A stretch of DNA of 41,438 nt from Chloroflexota bacterium. GTDB lineage: Bacteria; Chloroflexota; Dehalococcoidia; JACPQF01. Positions 26,046 through 34,904 of the stretch are shown piece by piece. The notes beneath the pieces are model-generated. The model had not been told where the DNA came from. It did not search any database and saw only the letters and a program-made list of their open reading frames with translations. Position numbers and translations under genes: made by a program. Position 1 is the first letter of the stretch, and the number at the start of each line of letters is the position of its first letter. Where the stretch lies: contig JACPQF010000109.1 of the NCBI GenBank assembly GCA_016190625.1, forward strand, positions 1 to 41,438. The letters are read 5' to 3'.

Positions 26046-29000
26046 CTACCAACCGCTCGCGTATCCTCTAAGCACCACCGGCAGGTAGACGCTGTAGGGA
26101 GGCGTCGTAGCCGTCGGCGTCGGGCTTGCAGTAGCGGTTGCCGTCGGGCTTGCAGTAGCGGTCGCCGTCTCGGTGGTCGTGGCGGTCGCCGTAGCGGTCG
26201 CCGTGTCCACCGCCGTAGCCGTCGGCGTCGGGCTTGCCGTGGCGGTTGCCGTCTGAGTCGCCGTCGCCGTAGCAGTAGCGGTTGATGTCGGCGTCGGCGT
26301 CGGACTCGGCGTGGCCGTCGGGGAAGACGTAGCTGTCGGCGTTGGCGTTGCCGTGGCAGCTCCGGCAACCGCTATGGTAGCCCAGGGGCTGGTGAGAGTG
26401 CCCGTTCCATCGTTGATGACCGCAGTATTGGTGATGACCGACCCCGCGGTGACGCCCAAGTTCAGGGTCACCCTGAACGTAACTGTCACCGACTGGCTCG
26501 CCGAGATGGTGCCGCTCCAGCGGATCTGCCCCGTCCCCTGGTGGAAGGTAGCGGCTGGGGAGGGGGAGACAGAGCCGGACACGTAGGTCACCTCGCTGGG
26601 CAGGCTATCGGTCAACACGGCGGAAGCGTCGGCGTCGCCGCTATTGGCCATGATCACAGTGTAGGTCACCGTATCGCTCGCCTGCAGGTTGCTGCTCGGG
26701 CTGGCCGCCTTGGTCGAGGTGCCCAGGTCCGGGGCAGTGCCGGCCGTCCCGGCGCTGCCGCCGGTGATGGTCCACTGGCTAAAGTGGTCGGTATAGATAG
26801 TCAGCGTATTTGCCGTCTTGTCCTGAACCACGTTCGTCATGTTCCGCCAGCTACCGGTGGCGCTGTCCCAATAGCTGCCCATGACCTGATCCTCGGTGAT
26901 GCCCAGAGCCGCCAACTGCTCCTCAGTATATTGCAGCACTACAGAGACGTTTTGGCGGAACCTGCTGATCGCCGCATTGTTACTGTCCAAGGCCGACAGG
27001 TCATAGGCCAGGCCGATAGGACGCGCCGACCCATCCATTGCTACGTTGCCCTTCGGCACCGCGTTCACGGTGACCGTGCCAGACACGGCCAGAGAGCCGG
27101 CTGGGATGATGATCTGGGTGCCGTCGCCCAAAGTGATCTGCCTCATGGCCGATGCGTCGAAGCTCGTCGACGACGAATTGGGCATCGAGGTGCCGCCACC
27201 CGCCAGCACCAGATCCTGCTGCGTGGCGCCGCTGCCGACAGGGACGCTGTACACCTGGCTCTGGTACAGCGTAGAGCTGTATTCGCGCACTGCTTGTATG
27301 TGCCAAGTGTCGTCGCCGGTTACGGGCATCGAGTAGGTGCCATCGGACCGGATCTCGGTGTAAGCGCGAGCGCCGCCGTCGGAGAAGGCTCTTACCAGGC
27401 CGTCTGAAACCGCCGTGCCGGACAAAGTCACCGTGCCATAGATCGACGCCCCGGGCTGCCGGAACTGTAGATCCCGCCGAACCACCGGGGTTCCGCTGCT
27501 GACCGTGGCGGTGACTGGCGCCGGCGGCAGATAGCCGGCATCGGGCGGCATGAAAGTGTTGACTTCGTAGGTTCCGTTGGGAACGGTTATGGTATAGACG
27601 CCGCTGGGATTGGTCTCACCGCCGTATGGTGGGCGCGGGTTTCCTGACGCATCCCGCTGCATGGCCCCCACCCAGGCGCCGCCGACCGGATCGCCATTGG
27701 GCTTGCTGACAACACCCCAGATCTTCGAGCTAGCCGAGGTCACCGTGAAATTGAAGGTTGTCGTCAGGTTCTCGGTAGCGATTATCCGATTGTCGCGCGG
27801 CATCTCCAAGACATAGCCGGTGGAGGGGTCGACCCAGGCGTTCACGAACCATTCGCCCGGTGCCACTCTCATGGAATAGCGGCCGGTCTCCGCATCCACC
27901 TGGGTGAAGGAGTGCCCCTGCGGTCCCCCGGCGAACACGTTGGCTTGCAGGCCCGAGCCGGCGGCGCCGACCAAGCTTCCCGCAATCCAGGCCCTGGCCT
28001 GGGTTGCCGTCAGAACGATCGACGTGCTGCTGGTGACCACCACCCCTGTTATTCGGGAGATGCTGTATTCTGAACCGGGAGGCATTCCGCCCTCGACGCT
28101 GTAGGTGCCGGAAGGTAGACGTATGGTGAAGGTGCCGCCGTTGATCGGTGCGCCATAGCCTCGGAAGTTCGGCCCTTCGCCGACGTTAGCATTGGCGAAG
28201 CCGTAGATATCATTCAGCGGTTCACCATCGGCATCGACCACGGATCCGGTCAGCTCGCCATCGGCCGAGGAGACGACGATATTCACGTCAGAGACAGTGG
28301 TGTTCTCGCCGACGTCTACCCGGGTCGGCGGACCGCTTTGGACGTAGCGAGAGTCGGGGCTTGGCATGGCGCTGACTTCCCATGTACCCGACACCACGTA
28401 GAGGCTAAACACGCCATCGGTGATGGTGGTGGTGTGCGACCAATCGCCCGGGCCACCACCGGGACCGCCAATTCCTTTTCGGAGCCAGGCGCCTATCTCG
28501 ACATCGGCAAGACCCCTGCCACTGGCGTCCTTTACGTAGCCGGTGATCAGGGAATTCCGGCCCTGCAGCGTAAGCGTGCCAAGCTGCTTTGTCTCATCTT
28601 CGCCAAGAACGATAGGATCGAGGCGGGGACTGGACAGCGAGGTATCTGGCAGCCAGACGTCGAACATATAAGTTCCAGGGGGCAGGGAGACCCGGAAACT
28701 ACCGTCCTGTTCCACCGGTCCACCGTTGCCGAACCCAGACACACTGTGGAAACCCACGCCCGCCTGAGTTGGGGGATTGCCATCGGGCTTCAGCAGGCGC
28801 CCCATGATTAGCGAGCCAGCGTTGGTAACGGTGAAGTTCACCGTCTTAGTAATCGGATCTGAATTGTCGGCGAATTCGACCCTCACAGGCGGCCTGCCGT
28901 AGGTCCAGTCGGGGATTTGCTCGGGCCTGGCCGGGCCGACCGATACCATCCAGCCACCGGGGCTGACGTCGATGGTGTATCTGCCCTGGTCGTCTACTGT

Positions 29001-31436
29001 GCCGTTGGCCCAGCCGGCGCCGCCCTCCTTGTTGGCAAACACCATGGCGTCGGTTACCGGTTGGCCGTTGCTGCGCGCCACCGTTCCGGCTACGTGCTTG
29101 GAGGCCTTGGTGAATATTATGGTTTCGCTAATGGCCTGGCCGGCGGTGATGGTGATCAGCTTGGAAGCCGGAGGCACCAGGCCGGTGGCTTCCCAGGGCG
29201 TATGAGCCGAAAGCACGTAAACGCCATCATTCAGGCCGCCAAAGGAGAACTCGCCAGCTTCATTGGAGCCGCTGAAGTTGGCCACCGCCGGATTGTCTTT
29301 CAACCTAACGTCCACGCCCGCCCGCGGCACGGGGACGAGAATACCGCCTGCGTCTCTCACCGTGAGGCCGGTCAAACTGGGCGAAGTGAGAGTGACCGTG
29401 TAGTAATGGGTCTCATTGGCCGCCACGTTCACGGTCTTGGGCAGCGACCGGGAATACCTGCTCATGGGCGGCGCGTCGGCCTCGATGAGGTAGTCTCCGG
29501 GATCGATCCCACCGAAGCTGAAGCTGCCGGACTCATTGGTGTTGCTGTGCGACTGCACGTACCAATTGGAGTCGTGCAGCATGACATGGGTCATGCTGAT
29601 CGGCGTACGGCCGTCCGGGGACAGCACCGTGCCGGTGATACTGGCGCCGGTGAGAGGAAGGGTGAACGGTTGAGTAACGTTTACGGCCACGCCGTTCGTG
29701 ACGGTTACCGGCACCGATCTCGACTGCGAGTAGGGTGAGTCTCCGCCAAAGGGAGGCATGGCCTCGATGATGTAGAGACCGTCGTCGACAGAGCCGAAGC
29801 GGAACCTACCGTTCTGGTCGGTCCCCGACCAGTTGGCGAACCGGTAGTCCTTGGAGTGCAGACTAACCCCCGCCCAGGCCACGGGCGTCGTCTGGTCGGG
29901 CGCCGTCACCGTGCCCGTGAGGAAAGGCAAGGTTACCGTGAGCACGACATTAGTTATTGGCGTGCCCCTATATATGACCTCTAGCTCGCGGGAATCGCCG
30001 TAATCCGAGCCGGGTCCCGGTCTTGCTCGCAAAAGATAGGTGTTGGTAACCAGGCTCCCGAACCTGAACGTTCCGTCGTTGCCGGCGAAAGCGAACCTCT
30101 GCGTGGTATGGTCACGCGTGTACAAGTCGATGTTGGCGTTAGCCACCGCCTGCCCTTGCGGATCGTGCACCACGCCGGCGAGGTCGGCGGTGGTGAGAGT
30201 GAGAGTGATGCGGGCCGTGCCGGTGTACATCAAGAGGTAGTCGGCCGATTCGCCGTAGGGCGAGCCACTGGGAGGCCAGGCAGTTAGAACATATGAGCTG
30301 CCGGTGATGAGGCCAGCGAAAGCAAACTGGCCCGTCGCATCGGTGCTCCGCGAATCCTGGGGTGGCCCCCACTGGCCTGTTTTCAGGTCGACCCGAGATC
30401 CCTGCACAGGATTGCCCAGCGGGTCGACTACGGCGCCTGTTAGGTTGGGGGTCCGCAATTGCAGGATAATGGGCGTAGCTTGATTGCCAAAGAAGGGAAC
30501 CTGCGCCGGTTCCGAATCGAAGTAAGAGCTGCTCGGGTCCGCCCTGGCTATCAGCTTGTACATTCCATTAGACAATCCGCCAAACTTGAACACGCCCGCG
30601 CTGTCCGTCGATACGCCTCCCAGAGATGTGCCCTGCGGATTGTTACCGTCCGTAAGGTAGAGATCGACCCAGTTGTTTGCCTGCGGCGTCGCGTCGGGCT
30701 TCGTCACCGTGCCCGAAATAGATATCGTGGTCAGGGTCAGGGTGCCAATGCTGAAAGTCATGCCCTGCGTGTATTGGAACTCCATCGGCAGGGAATTGGC
30801 AAGCATCTCGAAGCCGGGCCTACTAGGAAGTTTGGCAACGGCGCGATATGAACCGTTATCGATGCGCGGAATTCGGAAAACTCCGCTGCCATTGGTCAGA
30901 TAATTGTCATAGTATTGCCAGCTAGGTTTGTCCGGGTCGCCGGCATTCACGTAGAGGCTGACATTGGTGCCGGTGACGATGCCCCCGGGAGGAGCGGGCA
31001 TGACCACGGTGCCGGTGATCGCCGGCGCGCGCAAAGAAAAGTTTACCTGCTGGGGGGTCCCTGCGGAATAGGTGACCGTGACTACCCGGGAATCGGCCGC
31101 GATTGACCCGAAGCCGTACATTGGCGCCCGGGCCTTCATCTGGTAAGTCCCGTTGGGCACGCCGTTCAAGGTCAGGCTATAGGAGCCAGTGCCGTTGAGA
31201 CTGGTATACGTGGCCTGGTCAATGCTGTAGTTGCTGTTAAACAGGCTGACGCGAGAGTTGCCGACCGGCGCTCCGGAGCCCGTAGTCACAGCGCCGGTGA
31301 AGTCCGGCCCAGCGTCTGGGGTAATCGCTTGGCCTGACGCCGCCGCCGGCCCGCCAAAGGGCAGCAATAATATGAACAGCGTGATCGCGATGACGGAACC
31401 AAGACCAACCGCTAATGGCTTCCAGTGGCTCTTCAC
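26046..31436 (-). CDS. Large secreted surface protein with tandem carboxypeptidase-regulatory-like domains, a DUF11-like domain and a TATATPTPT C-terminal stalk
   Basis: N-terminal signal/TM; many repeats of the form TGTV..PDG.PV..A.V.L....G.F.FGGL..G.Y.L.A.P; DUF11-like region ASDTVTYTVIMANSGDADASAVLTDSLPSEVTYVSGS; C-terminus YSVYLPVVLRGYASGW. GTG start with GGGGAGG. Confidence 0.9.
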   Translation of the reverse strand: MKSHWKPLAVGLGSVIAITLFILLLPFGGPAAASGQAITPDAGPDFTGAVTTGSGAPVGNSRVSLFNSNYSIDQATYTSLNGTGSYSLTLNGVPNGTYQMKARAPMYGFGSIAADSRVVTVTYSAGTPQQVNFSLRAPAITGTVVMPAPPGGIVTGTNVSLYVNAGDPDKPSWQYYDNYLTNGSGVFRIPRIDNGSYRAVAKLPSRPGFEMLANSLPMEFQYTQGMTFSIGTLTLTTISISGTVTKPDATPQANNWVDLYLTDGNNPQGTSLGGVSTDSAGVFKFGGLSNGMYKLIARADPSSSYFDSEPAQVPFFGNQATPIILQLRTPNLTGAVVDPLGNPVQGSRVDLKTGQWGPPQDSRSTDATGQFAFAGLITGSSYVLTAWPPSGSPYGESADYLLMYTGTARITLTLTTADLAGVVHDPQGQAVANANIDLYTRDHTTQRFAFAGNDGTFRFGSLVTNTYLLRARPGPGSDYGDSRELEVIYRGTPITNVVLTVTLPFLTGTVTAPDQTTPVAWAGVSLHSKDYRFANWSGTDQNGRFRFGSVDDGLYIIEAMPPFGGDSPYSQSRSVPVTVTNGVAVNVTQPFTLPLTGASITGTVLSPDGRTPISMTHVMLHDSNWYVQSHSNTNESGSFSFGGIDPGDYLIEADAPPMSRYSRSLPKTVNVAANETHYYTVTLTSPSLTGLTVRDAGGILVPVPRAGVDVRLKDNPAVANFSGSNEAGEFSFGGLNDGVYVLSAHTPWEATGLVPPASKLITITAGQAISETIIFTKASKHVAGTVARSNGQPVTDAMVFANKEGGAGWANGTVDDQGRYTIDVSPGGWMVSVGPARPEQIPDWTYGRPPVRVEFADNSDPITKTVNFTVTNAGSLIMGRLLKPDGNPPTQAGVGFHSVSGFGNGGPVEQDGSFRVSLPPGTYMFDVWLPDTSLSSPRLDPIVLGEDETKQLGTLTLQGRNSLITGYVKDASGRGLADVEIGAWLRKGIGGPGGGPGDWSHTTTITDGVFSLYVVSGTWEVSAMPSPDSRYVQSGPPTRVDVGENTTVSDVNIVVSSADGELTGSVVDADGEPLNDIYGFANANVGEGPNFRGYGAPINGGTFTIRLPSGTYSVEGGMPPGSEYSISRITGVVVTSSTSIVLTATQARAWIAGSLVGAAGSGLQANVFAGGPQGHSFTQVDAETGRYSMRVAPGEWFVNAWVDPSTGYVLEMPRDNRIIATENLTTTFNFTVTSASSKIWGVVSKPNGDPVGGAWVGAMQRDASGNPRPPYGGETNPSGVYTITVPNGTYEVNTFMPPDAGYLPPAPVTATVSSGTPVVRRDLQFRQPGASIYGTVTLSGTAVSDGLVRAFSDGGARAYTEIRSDGTYSMPVTGDDTWHIQAVREYSSTLYQSQVYSVPVGSGATQQDLVLAGGGTSMPNSSSTSFDASAMRQITLGDGTQIIIPAGSLAVSGTVTVNAVPKGNVAMDGSARPIGLAYDLSALDSNNAAISRFRQNVSVVLQYTEEQLAALGITEDQVMGSYWDSATGSWRNMTNVVQDKTANTLTIYTDHFSQWTITGGSAGTAGTAPDLGTSTKAASPSSNLQASDTVTYTVIMANSGDADASAVLTDSLPSEVTYVSGSVSPSPAATFHQGTGQIRWSGTISASQSVTVTFRVTLNLGVTAGSVITNTAVINDGTGTLTSPWATIAVAGAATATPTPTATSSPTATPSPTPTPTSTATATATATQTATATASPTPTATAVDTATATATATTTETATATASPTATATASPTPTATTPPYSVYLPVVLRGYASGW
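26097..26345. repeat. Low-complexity repeat encoding the TATATPT stalk
   Basis: Recurrent gccgtcggcgtcgggcttgcagtagcggttgccgtc-type units. Confidence 0.8.
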
Positions 31437-31621
31437 AGCACAACCTCCCCAAACGTCCGTTTTCTAGACAGATGACAATGATACCATCGCCGCCCAGGCA
31501 AGAGGCGCCTGGCTCGTAGCGAAGGTATACTACCACTTGACAAGCATGAAATCAAGGGGTTAGGTGAGCTTTTTTTGAAAAATACATGAAATCTGGTACC
31601 AGGCGGCGAAATTAGTACTAT

Positions 31622-31649
31622 TTGATGGCGGCGCCAAAAGTGCTAGAAT
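31622..31649 (+). promoter_or_regulatory. Putative promoter adjacent to first glycosyltransferase start codon
   Basis: TTGATG - 16 nt - TAGAAT preceded by TGC; -10 ends 7 nt before the ATG. Confidence 0.4.
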
Positions 31650-31656
31650 CGCCTGT

Positions 31657-33321
31657 ATGGAGGCAACCTTTGCCAAAAGAAAACGGGACACCAAGGCGGA
31701 CCCGGCGCACCGCCTGGCGCTGGAATTTTTCCTTCTCTTGAAGACGTTTTTCGGTCCGGTCCGCCTCCTATTAGTCGTGGCCTTGTTCGCCGTGGTGGCA
31801 CAGGAGCTCATCATTTCGAGGTACACGGTGGACGACGCCTTCATCTCGTTTCGTTACGCCCGTAATCTGGTCGAAGGGAACGGCCTGGTCTTCAATTCGG
31901 GCGAGCGAGTGGAGGGATACACTAACTTCCTCTGGACCATGACGCTGGCGGGCGCGCTGCTGGTGAAGCTGGATCCCGAGGTGATCGCCAAAGGGCTTGG
32001 CATTCTGGCGAGCCTTGGCACCATCTATCTGGTATACCGTTTGTCGCTGCGCACAAGATCGCAGGGGTCGCCTTGGCTGTTCTCGATCGTAGCCCTCGCG
32101 CTGCTGGCCGCCAACGGCGCCTTCGCCACCTCTGCCATCACGGGGCTGGAGACCAGCCTATTCAGCTTCCTCATCCTCGCCGGCGCCTGTGCTGCCATCC
32201 GTGCCAGTCGCATGACAGCCGACGATCTATCGGCCGGGCGACGATCGACTAGCGACGACGAGAGGGTACCCCTCCCCATCGTTGGCGACCGCTGGCAACA
32301 CCTCACTCCCCTCATCTTCGCCCTCGCAGCCTTGACTCGTCCGGAAGGAGTGGCGGCCTTCGCCACGACCCTTGTTTTCAAAGCCCTTTCCCGCAACTTT
32401 CATCGCGATGATTTCAAGCAATGCGCTTGCTGGCTGGCCGTATTTGCCGCCATCTACTTGCCCTACTTCGCCTGGCGTCTCTGGTACTACGACGAACTCC
32501 TGCCAAACACGTTTTACGCCAAGACCGGCGCCGGCCTGGCCCAGTTCTATGTTGGTCTCCTGGACGTGGGGGATTTCAGCGAAGCCTACGTCGGCATCGT
32601 CTTTCTTCTGGCCCTGGTCGTGCTGGCCCGTCGCAAGGCTCCCTTCTGGCTGACCTACGTTACGGCATTAGCGCTAACCTTCGTCCTTCTCGACATCTAC
32701 GAAGGCGGCGACTGGATCCCCTTCTTCCGCTTTCTCGTTCCCGCGTTGCCCTTCTACTACCTCGTGATTCAGGAGGCGGCGCGGCTTCTCCACAAGAGCG
32801 CTACCTCTCGCCTTCCCCGGCCGGCGGCGAACCTGGGCCTCGGCTTGGCTTGCCTGGCGCTGGTGGTCCTTGCAGTCCGCCCCTCGTTCGAGATGTATGA
32901 GTATTTGACGAGAGCTGAGGGTGGACAGGAGACGGCTCATGCGACGCTGGGCCGGTGGCTGAAGGACAAGACGACGGAGCCAGTCGCCCTTATGGACATC
33001 GGCCGCATCGGCTATTTCTCTCGTCTGCCGGTAATAGACACTAGTGGCCTCACCGACCGAACCATCGCCCATTCCACAGGGGGCATGATCGACAAGGAGT
33101 TCGACCTGGCCTACGTCCTCGGTCGCCAGCCACGGTACTTCGTTCTTGCCAGCACGACCGATTATCTCGGGTCCGGAACGGAACCGACCGATTTCCCCAT
33201 CGAGAAGAGGATCTTCGAGGATCAGAGGTTTCACGAGCGCTACGCCTACCGGTTCACGTTGGATTGGGGGACGGTAGTCGACGGCAAAGGATACTATCTG
33301 ATGGTCTACGAGCGGATATGA
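31657..33321 (+). CDS. Multi-TM GT-C-type glycosyltransferase-like protein
   Basis: SRYTVDDAFISFRYARNLVEGNGLVFNSGERVEGYTNFLWT resembles the AftB-like group; multiple TM helices. Confidence 0.82.
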   Translation: MEATFAKRKRDTKADPAHRLALEFFLLLKTFFGPVRLLLVVALFAVVAQELIISRYTVDDAFISFRYARNLVEGNGLVFNSGERVEGYTNFLWTMTLAGALLVKLDPEVIAKGLGILASLGTIYLVYRLSLRTRSQGSPWLFSIVALALLAANGAFATSAITGLETSLFSFLILAGACAAIRASRMTADDLSAGRRSTSDDERVPLPIVGDRWQHLTPLIFALAALTRPEGVAAFATTLVFKALSRNFHRDDFKQCACWLAVFAAIYLPYFAWRLWYYDELLPNTFYAKTGAGLAQFYVGLLDVGDFSEAYVGIVFLLALVVLARRKAPFWLTYVTALALTFVLLDIYEGGDWIPFFRFLVPALPFYYLVIQEAARLLHKSATSRLPRPAANLGLGLACLALVVLAVRPSFEMYEYLTRAEGGQETAHATLGRWLKDKTTEPVALMDIGRIGYFSRLPVIDTSGLTDRTIAHSTGGMIDKEFDLAYVLGRQPRYFVLASTTDYLGSGTEPTDFPIEKRIFEDQRFHERYAYRFTLDWGTVVDGKGYYLMVYERI

Positions 33322-34904
33322 AGAAGCTAGTCGCTGCCGACGCAACAAGCCTAGCTGTCTGGCTGGCCAGCCTGGCGATCCTCGGTGTAAGCGCGATTCC
33401 CATCACGCAGCCCGGTTATATGGATGCTTACTACTACCAGCACGTGGCGACAAACCTGGCGACTGGCCGGGGATTGGTGGAGGACTACGTCTGGAACTAC
33501 CTTCCTCCGCCGGAGACACTGACTCATCCTAGCAATCTTTATTGGATGCCGCTGACGTCTCTGGCCCTGGCTCCCTTCTTCCAGTTGTTGGGGGACTCGT
33601 TCCGCGTCGCCCAGATGCCCTTTATTCTGTTTGCCTCTCTGTTTGTCCTCTTCACCTTCCGTCTGGCGATCTGGCTGACAGGGAATCGTCGACACGCCCT
33701 GGCGGCCTCCGCCCTGACTCTATTCAGCGGGTTCTACTTCGCCTACTGGACCTCGCCTGATAGCTTCGCCCTCTTTGGCCTGGCGGCCAATATCGCGCTG
33801 GTCGCAGGATTCAAGGCGGCGGGCATGTCACGCAAGTCGATTGGTCTCGCCGCGGGCGCGGGAGCTCTCGCCGCCTTGAGCCATATGGCAAGGGCAGATG
33901 GCGCGCTTGTCCTGGGGGCGATATTGTCAGCGATCGCCTTCCAGGCCTGGCGGGGAAGCGAAGCGGCAGGTGTGCGCCCTCGGCGTGAGAGAGTGATCGG
34001 CGGGGCGTTGGCCATCGGCGCGTGCCTCGCCGCCTACATCATAGTGATGTCTCCCTGGTTCATGCGGAGCTGGCAGCTAGTCGGCAGTTTTCTCCCCGCG
34101 GCCGGACTGAAAACGCTGTTTTTGAGGGAGTACAACGACTTCTTCACTTTCGGCAGGGACTTGACTTGGCAATCATATGCGTCATGGGGACTCTTGCCAG
34201 CATTGAGATCCAAGGTCGAGGCCCTCGGGACCAACATCATGGTCCTTTTCGGCATGGAGTACCATCTGGTTCCCTTCGCCCTTCTAGGGCTGTGGCATTT
34301 TCGCCGAAAAGCGGCGCTCGTGCCGTTTTTCATCTATGCCGCTATGCTCTATTTTACGATGTCGTTGCTGTTCACTTTTCCGAGCGGGAGGGGCAGCATG
34401 CTGCATTCGAGCGTGGTCTTTCTGCCCTGGCTGTCTGTCGCGGTGGTTGCAGGTCTGGACCAGTCGGTAGTCTGGGCAGGGCAGCGCCTTCGCCATTGGA
34501 AGGTGGGGCTGGCGCAGCGCAATCTCACCCTGGTGTTGGTCTTATTCGCCATCTTCTTTAGCGGCTTTCTCCTGATTCGGGAGGCAGGGAAAAGAGACGA
34601 GCGCTATCGCCACTACGGTGAGATCGCCGCCTGGCTCCGGGAGGCTGCTCCTGATAGCGTGATAATGATCGCTGATCCGCCGGGATATTACTACAGCAGC
34701 GGCAAGGGCAGCATCGTAATTCCGAGCGACGAGGTTGACTCCGTTCTCCTCGCCGCTAGGTGCTATGGCGCCTCGTACCTCGTTCTCGAGAAGGTTCATT
34801 CCCGGCCTCTCCATTCCATTTACTCGGGCGAGAGGACCGATCCGCAGCTAAGGAAGGTGGCCGAAATCGAAACGACAAAGATCTACAGGATCGGGGAGCA
34901 ATGA
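33318..34904 (+). CDS. Multi-TM GT-C/GT39-like glycosyltransferase
   Basis: MDAYYYQHVATNLATGRGLVEDYVWNYL; many TM segments; ATGA overlap with upstream stop. Confidence 0.8.
   Translation: MKKLVAADATSLAVWLASLAILGVSAIPITQPGYMDAYYYQHVATNLATGRGLVEDYVWNYLPPPETLTHPSNLYWMPLTSLALAPFFQLLGDSFRVAQMPFILFASLFVLFTFRLAIWLTGNRRHALAASALTLFSGFYFAYWTSPDSFALFGLAANIALVAGFKAAGMSRKSIGLAAGAGALAALSHMARADGALVLGAILSAIAFQAWRGSEAAGVRPRRERVIGGALAIGACLAAYIIVMSPWFMRSWQLVGSFLPAAGLKTLFLREYNDFFTFGRDLTWQSYASWGLLPALRSKVEALGTNIMVLFGMEYHLVPFALLGLWHFRRKAALVPFFIYAAMLYFTMSLLFTFPSGRGSMLHSSVVFLPWLSVAVVAGLDQSVVWAGQRLRHWKVGLAQRNLTLVLVLFAIFFSGFLLIREAGKRDERYRHYGEIAAWLREAAPDSVIMIADPPGYYYSSGKGSIVIPSDEVDSVLLAARCYGASYLVLEKVHSRPLHSIYSGERTDPQLRKVAEIETTKIYRIGEQ

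Noticed and set aside
26541-29738. Long plus-strand ORFs (e.g. 26541..27407, 28917..29738) antisense to the surface protein
   Set aside because: No recognisable domains, poor-complexity Arg/Gly/His composition typical of antisense frames in high-GC DNA; the minus strand has a convincing signal peptide and domain repeats.
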